64,000 bases of DNA, taken from contig NZ_JABBNB010000017.1 in NCBI RefSeq assembly GCF_012933505.1, positions 1-64,000 of the forward strand. Direction: 5' to 3'. The notes beneath the pieces are model-generated. The model was not told the DNA's origin, did not search any database, and saw nothing but the letters and a program-made list of their open reading frames with translations. Position numbers and translations under genes: made by a program. This document shows positions 15,860 through 24,356 of the stretch, in pieces. Numbering within the stretch: the stretch's first letter is position 1; each line of letters opens with the position of its first letter. Source of the DNA: Gordonia asplenii (GTDB lineage Bacteria > Actinomycetota > Actinomycetes > Mycobacteriales > Mycobacteriaceae).

Positions 15860-17635
15860 GACCCTACGAGCAAGACGGACTCTGACGGCCTCGTCGAGAT
15901 GGCGTGGGATCCGATCACGCGCATCGTCGGCAGCCTCGGCATCTATACCAAGATCGACTTCAAACAGAGGGAAGTCGTCGAATGCCACAGCACATCGTCG
16001 ATCTTCCGCGGCTATTCGATCTTCATGAAAGGCAAGGATCCGCGCGACGCGCACTTCATCACCAGCCGAATCTGCGGCATCTGCGGCGACAACCACGCCA
16101 CCTGCTCCTGCTATGCGCAGAATATGGCCTACGGCGTGAAGCCGCCGGCACTCGGTGAGTGGATCGTCAATCTGGGTGAAGCCGCGGAATACATGTTCGA
16201 CCACAACATCTTTCAAGAGAACCTCGTCGGCGTCGACTTCTGCGAGAAAATGGTCTCGGAGACCAACCCCGGCGTCCTCGAACGAGCGGAGAACACCCGC
16301 GCACCGCACGAAGGCGAGCACGGGTACCGGACCATCGCCGACATCATGCGTTCGCTCAATCCGTTCACCGGTGAGTTCTATCGGGAGGCGCTGCAGGTCA
16401 GCCGCTCCACCCGCGAGATGTTCTGCCTCATGGAGGGACGTCACGTACACCCGTCCACGCTCTACCCGGGAGGGGTGGGGACGGTGGCAACCATCCAGCT
16501 GATGACCGACTACATGAGCCGCCTGATGCGCTACGTGGAGTTCATGAAGAAGGTCGTCCCCATGCATGACGACCTATTCGACTTCTTCTACGAGGCGTTA
16601 CCGGGCTACGAGAAGGTGGGCTTGCGCCGAACCCTCCTGGGCTGCTGGGGGTCGTTCCAGGATCCCGACGTCTGCAACTTCGCCTACAAGGACATGGAGA
16701 AATGGGGACGGTCGATGTTCGTCACGCCGGGCGTCGTCGTCGACGGCAAGCTGGTCACCACGTCGTTGGTAGACATCAATCTCGGCATCCGAATCCTCTT
16801 GGGCAGTTCGTATTACGACGACTGGACCGATCAGGAGATGTTCGTCAAGACCGATCCCCTCGGCAATCCCGTCGATCGCAGGCATCCGTGGAATCAGCAC
16901 ACCAATCCGCACCCGCAGAAGCGCGACATGGACGACAAGTACAGCTGGGTGATGTCGCCGCGCTGGTTCGACGGCACCGACCACCTGGCACTCGACACCG
17001 GCGGTGGACCGCTGGCCCGACTCTGGTCGACGGCCCTGGCCGGCCTGGTCGACATCGGCTACGTGCAGTCCACTGGGCACAGCGTAAAGATAAATCTGCC
17101 CAAGACCGTCCTGAAGGGACCCGTCGAATTCGAGTGGAAGATCCCCGAGCACGGATCCAACACCATCGAACGCAATAGGGCGCGCACGTATTTCCAGGCG
17201 TACGCCGCGGCGTGTGCTCTGCATTTCGCGGAGAAGGCGCTGGTCGAGATCCGCGCGGGCCGCACCAAGACCTGGGAGAAGTTCGAGGTGCCCGACGAGG
17301 GCATCGGCTGCGGATTCACCGAGGCGGTACGGGGTGTGTTGTCGCACCACATGGTGATTCGGGATGGGAAGATCGCGAACTACCATCCATATCCGCCGAC
17401 TCCGTGGAACGCCAACCCGCGTGACAGCTATGGGACTGCGGGCCCGTACGAGGACGCGGTGCAGGGCTGTCCGATCTTCGAGGAGAACGACCGAGACCAC
17501 TTCAAGGGCATCGACATCATGCGAACCGTCCGCAGCTTCGATCCGTGCCTGCCGTGCGGCGTCCACATGTATCTCGGCGAGGGCAAGACACTGGAGAAGC
17601 TGCACTCGCCGACCCAATCCGTCACCGGTGAGTGA
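15842..17635 (+). CDS. hhyL: Group 1h [NiFe] hydrogenase large subunit
   Basis: This is a 597-aa catalytic subunit oxidising H2 at trace concentrations. The L1 motif RICGICGDNH (C78, C81) and the L2 motif DPCLPCGVH (C569, C572, H575) bind the Ni-Fe(CN)2CO centre. A 22-residue extension after H575 (MYLGEGKTLEK and on) should be removed by the endopeptidase encoded at 21359. Length and motifs fit the 1h/5 actinobacterial type. Putative function is scavenging atmospheric H2, passing electrons via the small subunit and the Fe-S protein encoded 3 nt downstream. Confidence 0.96.
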   Translation: MTTIIPDPTSKTDSDGLVEMAWDPITRIVGSLGIYTKIDFKQREVVECHSTSSIFRGYSIFMKGKDPRDAHFITSRICGICGDNHATCSCYAQNMAYGVKPPALGEWIVNLGEAAEYMFDHNIFQENLVGVDFCEKMVSETNPGVLERAENTRAPHEGEHGYRTIADIMRSLNPFTGEFYREALQVSRSTREMFCLMEGRHVHPSTLYPGGVGTVATIQLMTDYMSRLMRYVEFMKKVVPMHDDLFDFFYEALPGYEKVGLRRTLLGCWGSFQDPDVCNFAYKDMEKWGRSMFVTPGVVVDGKLVTTSLVDINLGIRILLGSSYYDDWTDQEMFVKTDPLGNPVDRRHPWNQHTNPHPQKRDMDDKYSWVMSPRWFDGTDHLALDTGGGPLARLWSTALAGLVDIGYVQSTGHSVKINLPKTVLKGPVEFEWKIPEHGSNTIERNRARTYFQAYAAACALHFAEKALVEIRAGRTKTWEKFEVPDEGIGCGFTEAVRGVLSHHMVIRDGKIANYHPYPPTPWNANPRDSYGTAGPYEDAVQGCPIFEENDRDHFKGIDIMRTVRSFDPCLPCGVHMYLGEGKTLEKLHSPTQSVTGE

Positions 17636-17638
17636 CCG

Positions 17639-18550
17639 ATGGCCCCGGACGAGGGACGAATCGATCCGGACTGGCGTTCTGCGGGCGAGCGAATAGAGAC
17701 ATTGCTCGACGCCAGTTCGGCAGGCGGGACACTCGCGCGGGAGCGCGCTGATCAGCTGGTTCGCGAGGTCGTCGACCTCTACGGTGCCGGACTGCAGCGC
17801 ATGGTCGCGCTGCTCGATCCCCGTACGCTCGACGAGTTGGCGGCCGATGAATTGATAGCGAGCCTGCTGCTGGTACACGGTCTGCATCCGCACGACGTCG
17901 CAACGCGAGTGCGTGCCGCATTGGACAGTGTCCGGCCGTATCTCGGTTCGCACGGCGGAGACGTCGATCTCCTGGCCGTCACGGCCGACGGCGTCGTTCG
18001 GCTGCGCCTGACCGGGAGTTGCAAGACCTGCCCGTCGTCGTCGGTGACCCTGGAGCTCGCGGTGAAGGATGCGGTGCTCGCCGCGGCGCCGGAGACCACC
18101 GACATCGTCGTCGACACCGAACCGGCCCCCTCCTCGACGCCCGATCTCATTCCGGCGGATTCCCTGCTCGCCAAGGTGCATTCGACCCCCTCCCCCGGGC
18201 ATGGGACCTGGATCCCGGTGCCCGAACTCGACGACCTGCTGCCCGGTGAAGTCGGCGGTTACGCGCTGGGCGGTCTCACCATGCTCGTCTGCCGAATCGA
18301 CGACGATCTGTTCGCCTATCGGGACCGATGTCCGGCTTGTATGAATTCGCTCGCCGGCGTCGTGCTGCAACGCGGGGCCGGCAGCGTCGGCAACGCCGTG
18401 CTGCGGTGCCCGACCTGCGGTGCGCACTACGACGTCCGGGGTGCTGGTCGAGGCCTCGACCATCCAGCAGACCATCTCGACCCATTCCCGGTGCTGGTTC
18501 GCGACGGCACGCTCGCGGTTGCGGTTCCGGTACCCGAGGGGGCCGGGTGA
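17639..18550 (+). CDS. hhyE: NifU/Rieske-like Fe-S protein (HhyE-like)
   Basis: This is a 303-aa two-domain Fe-S protein. Residues 85-155 form a NifU C-terminal-like domain with CKTC (C128, C131). Residues 190-300 form a Rieske-like domain with CPAC (C231, C234) and CPTCGAHYDV (C257, C260, H263). The usual Rieske CxH is replaced by CxxC, so cluster type is uncertain. The same order (small subunit, large subunit, Fe-S protein) occurs in Mycobacterium smegmatis, where HhyE is needed to pass electrons to the respiratory chain. It starts 3 nt after the large subunit and overlaps the next gene by GTGA. Confidence 0.85.
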   Translation: MAPDEGRIDPDWRSAGERIETLLDASSAGGTLARERADQLVREVVDLYGAGLQRMVALLDPRTLDELAADELIASLLLVHGLHPHDVATRVRAALDSVRPYLGSHGGDVDLLAVTADGVVRLRLTGSCKTCPSSSVTLELAVKDAVLAAAPETTDIVVDTEPAPSSTPDLIPADSLLAKVHSTPSPGHGTWIPVPELDDLLPGEVGGYALGGLTMLVCRIDDDLFAYRDRCPACMNSLAGVVLQRGAGSVGNAVLRCPTCGAHYDVRGAGRGLDHPADHLDPFPVLVRDGTLAVAVPVPEGAG

Positions 18551-19188
18551 CACAGCAGGCCGGCTCACCGTTGGAGGTGCTGCGGCGGATAACAGCCAAC
18601 CGCCCGGCACCCGTCATCGGCGAGCGCTGCGAAATGTGCGCAGAACCGATCGGCGACGAGCATTCCCACGTCGTCGCACTGCAAGCCCGCCAACTGATGT
18701 GCGTGTGCCGAGGCTGCTATCTGTTATTCACCGAACAAGGGGCGCAGTTGCGCTACCGATCGGTGCCGGACCGCTACCTGACTTTCCCCGACTTCGCCCT
18801 GGCCCCGGGAACGTGGGACGCGCTGGAAATACCGGTCGGCGTTGCCTTCTTCTTCCGCAACTCCACCATCGATGAGACCGTCGCCTTCTATCCCGGACCT
18901 GCCGGCGCAGCAGAATCGGGGCTCCCGCTGTCGGCCTGGAAGCAGGTGACCGCCGCCAATCCCCTCATCGCGCAGGTGGCCGACGACGTCGAAGCGCTAC
19001 TGATACGAGTACCGGATCACGGGGGTGATCCCGAGTGTTTCCTCGTCCCCATCGACGCGTGCTATCAGCTGGTGGGACGACTCCGTTCGGTGTGGCGAGG
19101 TTTCGACGGCGGCCAGGATGCGCGACGAGAGATCGACGAGTTCTTCGAAACCATTCGGTCCCGGAGCACGATGGCGACCTCGCCATGA
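18547..19188 (+). CDS. DUF5947-family hydrogenase-associated protein
   Basis: This is a 213-aa protein read from a GTG that overlaps the upstream stop (GTGA). The N-terminal region holds GERCEMCAEPI and MCVCRGCYLLF, two CxxC/CxC-type knuckles probably binding Zn. The rest is alpha/beta with VAFFFRNS and CYQLVGRLRSVWRGF near the end. This pattern is the DUF5947 family found almost only next to group 1h hydrogenases. A chaperone or assembly role is likely but unproven. Confidence 0.8.
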   Translation: MTQQAGSPLEVLRRITANRPAPVIGERCEMCAEPIGDEHSHVVALQARQLMCVCRGCYLLFTEQGAQLRYRSVPDRYLTFPDFALAPGTWDALEIPVGVAFFFRNSTIDETVAFYPGPAGAAESGLPLSAWKQVTAANPLIAQVADDVEALLIRVPDHGGDPECFLVPIDACYQLVGRLRSVWRGFDGGQDARREIDEFFETIRSRSTMATSP

Positions 19189-19832
19189 CCGATCTCGTGT
19201 TCACCGTGACCGACGTCGCGCCGGAACAGTTCGCTGCGGCGCCGAATCTGTCTGCCCGCCTGCGGATCGACGAAACCAGCGGCGCCACGGTGCACGCCAT
19301 CGCCTTGCGCTGCCAGGTCAAGATCGAGCCGCACAAGCGGCGCTACTCCGACGCCGAGGCGGCCGGTCTGCTGGATCTGTTCGGCCCGCGCGAAAGGTGG
19401 ACCACCACACTGCGCAGCATGCTGTGGATGCACGCGGACACGATGGTGCAGGGCTTCACGGGTTCGCGGGAGGTGGATCTGCCGATGCCGTGTACCTACG
19501 ACTTCGAGGTGTCGGCGTCGAAATTCCTGCACGCGCTCGACGAGTCCGCAACGCCAATCCCGCTCGAATTCCTTTTCAGCGGAACGGTCTTCACCAAAGG
19601 AGCGAGCGGTTTCACCGTCGAGCGAGTGCCCTGGGACCGCCAGGCCTCCTACGATCTGCCGGTCGGTGTCTGGCGCACTCTCATGCGAATGCATTTCCCG
19701 AACAGCGGCTGGGTGCGACTGGATCATGGGACTCTTTCGGCACTGGCGCAGTACAAATCCGATCGCGGGCTGCTCACCATGGACGACGCCGTCGAGCACC
19801 TGCTGACCGACGTGCGGGAGGTCTCGAAATGA
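19185..19832 (+). CDS. DUF6084-family hydrogenase-associated protein
   Basis: This is a 215-aa protein, translationally coupled to its upstream gene (ATGA overlap). It is beta-rich with an N-terminal LVFTVTDVAPEQFAAAPNL, the conserved RCQVKIEPHKRRYSDAEA segment and LMRMHFPNSGW near the C-terminus. No metal-binding motif or membrane segment is evident. Members of this family accompany group 1h hydrogenase genes; the role is unknown. Confidence 0.75.
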   Translation: MTDLVFTVTDVAPEQFAAAPNLSARLRIDETSGATVHAIALRCQVKIEPHKRRYSDAEAAGLLDLFGPRERWTTTLRSMLWMHADTMVQGFTGSREVDLPMPCTYDFEVSASKFLHALDESATPIPLEFLFSGTVFTKGASGFTVERVPWDRQASYDLPVGVWRTLMRMHFPNSGWVRLDHGTLSALAQYKSDRGLLTMDDAVEHLLTDVREVSK

Positions 19833-21235
19833 GCGCACCCACCGGGCACGACAGGGTTCGCGCCGTCGCCGACGCCGTGTTGTACGAGGGATACCTGCTC
19901 TATCCGTACCGGTGCACCTCGAACAAGAATCAATCCCGTTGGCAGTTCGGCGTCTTAGGCCCGCCGGGAGCTGCGGCGGCCGGCGTCGGCGAAGAATCGG
20001 TCATGTCGTGTCAATTGGTCCTGCAAGCCTCGCCCGCCGCGACGGTCACGATCGTGGTGCGCTTTCTGCACCTGCAGCATCGCGGTGTCGAGCGCGCCGG
20101 GCCGGGCGGATTCGTCGCGACCGACGAGCTCGAAGTCGACGGCACCCGCTATGTCAGCTGGGACGAGGCTGCCGAGTGCGAGATATCTGCGGGGCCGTTC
20201 GGACTGCCGGAACTGTTCGCCGGACAATGTGTCCAGGTCGACGTCGATGCGGCGCACGACGTCGAAGCACTCGGTGACGCGGGGCGCTTGGTCCGGACGC
20301 GCGTGCCACTGCACGGCCGGCTCGACCTGGCCGCCGAGCGCGTGGACGACCTCGTGCGGTTGACCCTGCAGATGTCCAACACCTGGCGGTCAGATGCGCT
20401 GCCGACCAAGCAGACCGCCATCGAACATTCGATGATCGGTGCCCATCAGATCGTGACGGTCGATGCGGCACAACTGATCTCGCTTCTCGAACCACCGGAC
20501 TACGCTGTCGACGTCGTGGCCGGCTGCGTACAACAGCGCTGCTTCCCGGTGCTCGCGGGGCTGCCCGGCGACACCGACGTCGCGCTGGTCTCCCCGATCA
20601 TCCTCTACGACTATCCCGAGATAGCCGAACAGAGTGACGGCGCATTGTTCGATTCCACCGAGATCGACGAGATCCTCAGCCTGCGCGTGATGACGATGAC
20701 CGACGAGGAGAAGGCGCAGGCGCGCGCGACCGATCCGCTGGCCGCACAGATCATCGACCGGTGCGACGCCATGTCGCCGGAGTCCTTGCAACAACTGCAC
20801 GGTGTCCTGCGCAATCCGCACGCGCTGTCCGATCCCGGCGAACGGCTGCTGCCGGACGGGCGGCTGGTGCCTCGACTCGACGACGAGATCCCTTGGTGGA
20901 CCGAGGAAGCCGACGGCAGCGTGCAGCCCGACGTCGACGGCGTACTGGTCGACGGGGTGCTCGTCGCCAAAGGTACGACGGTGCGGCTGCGCCCGTCGCG
21001 ACGCGCCGACGCGCACGACCTGTTCTATGCGGGCCGGCTCGCCAAGGTGGCGACCGTGCATGCCGACGTCGACGGTGACACCCACGTGGGCGTCGTGCTC
21101 CTCGACGATCCAGCGGGCGAACTGCACGAGTGGTACGGCCGCTACCTCTACTTCGCACCCGACGAGGTCCAGCCAATCGAGCCGGAAGAGTCACCAGAGT
21201 CGGCGGGGGGAATCGGAAAGGAAAATCCATCATGA
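19829..21235 (+). CDS. Conserved hydrogenase-cluster protein
   Basis: This is a 468-aa cytosolic protein, coupled to its upstream gene by ATGA. The N-terminus (ADAVLYEGYLLYPYR and KNQSRWQFGVL) is a well-conserved signature of an uncharacterised family found in actinobacterial hydrogenase operons. A central SPIILYDYPEIAEQS and a C-terminal RRADAHDLFYAGRLAKVATV with an acidic tail follow. No catalytic motif is visible. It probably acts in assembly or regulation with the two preceding genes, given strict linkage. Confidence 0.7.
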   Translation: MSAPTGHDRVRAVADAVLYEGYLLYPYRCTSNKNQSRWQFGVLGPPGAAAAGVGEESVMSCQLVLQASPAATVTIVVRFLHLQHRGVERAGPGGFVATDELEVDGTRYVSWDEAAECEISAGPFGLPELFAGQCVQVDVDAAHDVEALGDAGRLVRTRVPLHGRLDLAAERVDDLVRLTLQMSNTWRSDALPTKQTAIEHSMIGAHQIVTVDAAQLISLLEPPDYAVDVVAGCVQQRCFPVLAGLPGDTDVALVSPIILYDYPEIAEQSDGALFDSTEIDEILSLRVMTMTDEEKAQARATDPLAAQIIDRCDAMSPESLQQLHGVLRNPHALSDPGERLLPDGRLVPRLDDEIPWWTEEADGSVQPDVDGVLVDGVLVAKGTTVRLRPSRRADAHDLFYAGRLAKVATVHADVDGDTHVGVVLLDDPAGELHEWYGRYLYFAPDEVQPIEPEESPESAGGIGKENPS

Positions 21236-21351
21236 GGACAATCGGAGAAATCGCCACCGCCGCGGTGGCAATCGCGGTCGTAGCCGGCCTCGCCGTCGGA
21301 ATCAGTTCCATCCCGGATATCAAGAGATACCTGCGCATTCGGCAGATGTAG
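21232..21351 (+). CDS. Small membrane protein (DUF6893-like)
   Basis: This is a 39-aa single-helix protein: a short N-terminus, a hydrophobic Ala/Val/Ile core (residues 6-24) and a basic end, DIKRYLRIRQM. The ATG overlaps the upstream stop. Such DUF6893-type micro-proteins occur in actinobacterial hydrogenase clusters and might anchor the soluble hydrogenase to the membrane; that role is inference. Confidence 0.7.
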   Translation: MRTIGEIATAAVAIAVVAGLAVGISSIPDIKRYLRIRQM

Positions 21352-21358
21352 CCGACCG

Positions 21359-21853
21359 ATGCCGCAGCTACAGGCACTGGTCGCCGGTATCGGCAACATT
21401 TTCCTCGGCGACGACGGGTTCGGCCCGGAAGTGCTGCGGCGAATGTTGCATGCGCCGCTCGACGTTCCGACCGACAGCGTGCGGGTCGCCGACTTCGGCA
21501 TTCGTGGTCTGCACCTCGCCTACGAACTGCTCGACGGCTGCCAGACGCTGATCCTCGTGGACGCGATCCCCGATCGCGGCGCCCCCGGCACCGTGCATGT
21601 CTTCGAGGCCGACACCGAGGCCCGCAGCGACGTCGGATTCGACGCGCACAGAATGGACCCCGGTGCCGTGATCGCCAACGTGCGAGCGCTCGGCGGCGCG
21701 ATGCCGCGCACCATCGTCATCGGGTGCGAGGTAGCGACCGTCGAGGAAGGCATGCAGCTGAGTCCGGCAGTCGAAGCAGCGGTGCCCGTCGCCGTCGACG
21801 CCGTGACCCGCGTCGTGCACGACATACTGGCGCCGATGAGAACGGAGAGCTGA
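21359..21853 (+). CDS. Hydrogenase maturation endopeptidase (HyaD/HybD family)
   Basis: This is a 164-aa protease that trims the C-terminal extension of the large subunit after nickel insertion. The family signature GIGNIFLGDDGFGPEV supplies the Ni-probing Glu/Asp (D18/D19 region). LVDAIPDRGAPG carries the second Asp, and HRMDPG the metal-site His. It lies in the same operon as its presumed substrate HhyL, whose 22-residue tail it should remove. hypC follows 3 nt later. Confidence 0.93.
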   Translation: MPQLQALVAGIGNIFLGDDGFGPEVLRRMLHAPLDVPTDSVRVADFGIRGLHLAYELLDGCQTLILVDAIPDRGAPGTVHVFEADTEARSDVGFDAHRMDPGAVIANVRALGGAMPRTIVIGCEVATVEEGMQLSPAVEAAVPVAVDAVTRVVHDILAPMRTES

Positions 21854-21856
21854 CCC

Positions 21857-22108
21857 ATGTGCCTCGGAATACCCGGTCAGGTGGTACGGATGCTGGACGG
21901 CTACGGCGACCAGCTCGCCCTCGTCGATGTGGCCGGTGAGAATCGGCGCGTCAACATCGGCATGCTGCCCGAGGGCGTCACCGTCGGCGCGGGGGACTGG
22001 ATCGTCATCCACATGGGTTTCGCGATGGAGAAAGTCGACCCCGCGGGAGCGCGGGCGGCGATGTCGGGCTTGGAGATGATGGGCCGCCCGCGGCCCGCAA
22101 GCGACTGA
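21857..22108 (+). CDS. hypC: Hydrogenase assembly chaperone HypC (copy 1)
   Basis: This is an 83-aa HypC/HupF/HybG protein. MCLGIPGQV gives the essential Cys2 after Met removal; GDWIVIHMGFAMEKVD is the conserved C-terminal OB-fold motif. It carries the Fe(CN)2CO group with HypD and escorts the large-subunit precursor. It is the last gene of the rightward arm. A second HypC and a HypC-like domain are encoded in the leftward arm. The 47-bp gap to the convergent next gene is very GC-rich. Confidence 0.95.
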   Translation: MCLGIPGQVVRMLDGYGDQLALVDVAGENRRVNIGMLPEGVTVGAGDWIVIHMGFAMEKVDPAGARAAMSGLEMMGRPRPASD

Positions 22109-22155
22109 CGCGGCGGCCCGCGGCGCAATCCCGTTTGCACGCGCACCTCGCCCGC

Positions 22156-22911
22156 TCACCTACCGGCGAGCCGCATATTCGTCCGCGTCAACTGCCAGTC
22201 GGTCCAGTACTCGAGGTACTCGGCCTGGTGCGCGGCCAGCCGATCGCAGACGAAGTCCCAATGCAGCGCAACCGTATCGCCGGCCCGAAGATCCGCGACG
22301 AAGGAGCCTTCACCGGTGCGATAACGCACCACGCGTTCTTCGTCGGCGCCCAACCGCAGCTGTCCGTCGTATTCGAGGCGACGGGCGTTGACGACGGCGG
22401 TGGTCTCGTCGCGCAGCGATGAGACCCGCCCGAGTCCGATCCGGCACGAGTCCAGAACGTCGAGTGGTTGCGGTGCACCGGTGTCCAGCAACCTCGACCA
22501 CGGGTAGACACCGAACACGTGAAACGCGTGGGTGGGGGCCACCTCACTGAGCAGGTCCGGCGTCAGATGTTTCCAATATGCACCGGCCTGCGCAGTGAAG
22601 CGATCCAGGAGTCGCGCGCCGAACTCCGCACGATCGATCGACTCGGTCAAGTCGTTGCCCGTCCAGTAGGCCCGCACGACACGCTCGTCGAGCGCATCGC
22701 TTCCGCCGGTGAGTCGTGCGACCAACTCCTGGTACGGCCACGCTCCGCTGAAGCGCCGGGCGATCGCGGTGAGGTCGGTGGTCGATTCATGCCCGCACGC
22801 CGTCGATTCGAGTACCTTGGCGTCAGCCGGCCCGCAGTAGCCCAGCGCATTGGGCGCATAGACGTACTGGGCGAACAGTCGGCGGCCGGCTCGGCCTCCT
22901 GGTTCGGCCAT
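22156..22911 (-). CDS. DUF6390-like hydrogenase-cluster protein
   Basis: This is a 251-aa soluble protein with the N-terminal RLFAQYVYAPNALGYCGPAD signature of a family linked to [NiFe] hydrogenase genes. It also contains RFSGAWPYQELVA, HAFHVFGVYPWSRLL and a C-terminal ALHWDFVCDRLAAHQ. Its ATG follows directly on the hypD stop codon (TGA-ATG), with GGAGG inside the end of hypD. It is the last gene of the leftward arm. No biochemical role is known to me. Confidence 0.75.
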   Translation of the reverse strand: MAEPGGRAGRRLFAQYVYAPNALGYCGPADAKVLESTACGHESTTDLTAIARRFSGAWPYQELVARLTGGSDALDERVVRAYWTGNDLTESIDRAEFGARLLDRFTAQAGAYWKHLTPDLLSEVAPTHAFHVFGVYPWSRLLDTGAPQPLDVLDSCRIGLGRVSSLRDETTAVVNARRLEYDGQLRLGADEERVVRYRTGEGSFVADLRAGDTVALHWDFVCDRLAAHQAEYLEYWTDWQLTRTNMRLAGR

Positions 22912-24045
22912 TCAGCCTCCCGCGCGGTGGCCGACGAGCAATGCCGTCTCGCGATGAAGTCGGCCGAAGTTGTAGTACGCCGCGCAGGCGCCCTCGGGCG
23001 AGACCATGCAGGTGCCGATCGGAGTCTCCGGAGTGCAGGCGGTGCCGAAAACCTTGCATTCCCACGGCTTGATCACGCCCTTGAGGACCTCGCCGCACTG
23101 GCAGGCCTTCGGGTCCGCGACGCGCACTCCGGGCATGGAGAACCGCTCCTCGGCGTCGAATTCGGCATAGTCGCGATGCACCTTCAACGCGCTTTGCGAG
23201 ATGAATCCGAGGCCGCGCCATTCGAAGTGCGGCCGCAGTTCGAAGGTTTCGGCCATCAACTTCAACGCCGCGACGTTGCCCTCCTCTTTCACCACTCGGG
23301 TGTACTGATTCTCGACCTCGCATCGGCCGTCTCGATGCTGTTCGAGCAGCATGTGCACCGATGCCAGGATGTCGAGCGGCTCGAATCCCGCGACGACCAA
23401 GGGTTTGCCGTAGACCTTGGGAACGAATCGGTACGGCCGGGTTCCGACCACCGTCGAAACGTGTCCCGGCCCGAGGAATCCCGACAAACGCAGATCCGGC
23501 GACTCAAGAATCGCTTTGATCGGCGGCACGATGGTCACGTGGTTGCAGAACACCGTGAAATTCTTGACGCCCAGCTGTCGGGCCCGCACGAGAGTCACCG
23601 CGGTCGACGGCGCGGTCGTCTCGAACCCGACCGCGAAGAACACCACTTCCTTGCTCGGATTGTCCACCGCGATCTTCAGCGCATCCAGCGGCGAGTACAC
23701 GAACCGGACGTCGGCACCCCGCGCCTTCGCCTCGATGAGGTTTCCCTTGGAGCCGGGCACCCGCATCATGTCGCCGAAGGTCGTGAAAATGACCGCGGGG
23801 TGCTCGGCGAGGGACATCGCATCGTCGACGCGGCCCATCGGGATGACGCACACCGGGCAACCCGGGCCGTGCACGAGTTCCACCGACGGCGGGAGCAGGT
23901 GTTCGATGCCGTGCCGGTAGATCGTGTGCGTGTGCCCGCCACAGACCTCCATGAATTTGAACTCGTCGTCGCCGGCGAGGTCGGTGATGGATTTGACTAG
24001 CGCGCGGGCGGCCGCCGGGTCGCGGAACTCATCGACGAATCTCAT
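22912..24045 (-). CDS. hypD: Hydrogenase Fe-cyanide scaffold HypD
   Basis: This is a 377-aa scaffold on which CN and CO are attached to Fe. MEVCGGHTHT (active-site Cys about 35 and His) and HGPGCPVCV (C69, C72) are intact. GFETTAP and the C-terminal 4Fe-4S Cys set (ACQCGEVLKG, WECKVFGTAC, GTCMVSPEGAC) are also present. Length matches the family. It is preceded by the second hypC with 9 nt between, consistent with the HypC-HypD complex. Confidence 0.97.
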   Translation of the reverse strand: MRFVDEFRDPAAARALVKSITDLAGDDEFKFMEVCGGHTHTIYRHGIEHLLPPSVELVHGPGCPVCVIPMGRVDDAMSLAEHPAVIFTTFGDMMRVPGSKGNLIEAKARGADVRFVYSPLDALKIAVDNPSKEVVFFAVGFETTAPSTAVTLVRARQLGVKNFTVFCNHVTIVPPIKAILESPDLRLSGFLGPGHVSTVVGTRPYRFVPKVYGKPLVVAGFEPLDILASVHMLLEQHRDGRCEVENQYTRVVKEEGNVAALKLMAETFELRPHFEWRGLGFISQSALKVHRDYAEFDAEERFSMPGVRVADPKACQCGEVLKGVIKPWECKVFGTACTPETPIGTCMVSPEGACAAYYNFGRLHRETALLVGHRAGG

Positions 24046-24054
24046 AGTCCTGCC

Positions 24055-24327
24055 TCACGCAATCTGCGACGAATTGAAGGCGTCGATCTCATTCAGGTAG
24101 TCGGCGCCCATCTTCTTGACCTGATCGAGCGTCAGCTGCGCCTCACGCTCGTCGATTTTCGACATCGCGAAACCGACATGCACCAGAACCCAATCGTCGA
24201 CGACCAGGCCCTCGTCCGCCAACAGTCGGACACTGATGACACGGCGAACACCGTTCACGTCGACCTTGGCCAGCGATTGTTCGGCGTCGACGATCTCGAC
24301 GACGCGTCCCGGGATTCCCAAGCACAT
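24055..24327 (-). CDS. hypC: Hydrogenase assembly chaperone HypC (copy 2)
   Basis: This is a 90-aa HypC starting MCLGIPGRVVEIVD, with VLVHVGFAMSKIDE and an alpha-helical tail longer than that of copy 1. It is co-transcribed with hypD and hypE and so is probably the general partner of HypD. The copy at 21857 may serve as the large-subunit-specific chaperone. It lies 29 nt from hypE. Confidence 0.95.
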   Translation of the reverse strand: MCLGIPGRVVEIVDAEQSLAKVDVNGVRRVISVRLLADEGLVVDDWVLVHVGFAMSKIDEREAQLTLDQVKKMGADYLNEIDAFNSSQIA

Positions 24328-24356
24328 CGCAGTCTCCTCTCGTTAGTGCCGTCTGC

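Noticed and set aside
16598..18610. A 670-codon open frame antisense to the hydrogenase large subunit and Fe-S gene
   Set aside because: It is a GC-rich shadow frame; the sense strand encodes intact hydrogenase motifs.
22468..24000. A 510-codon open frame antisense to hypD
   Set aside because: It is a shadow of hypD and the DUF6390-like gene with Arg/His-rich non-protein-like composition.
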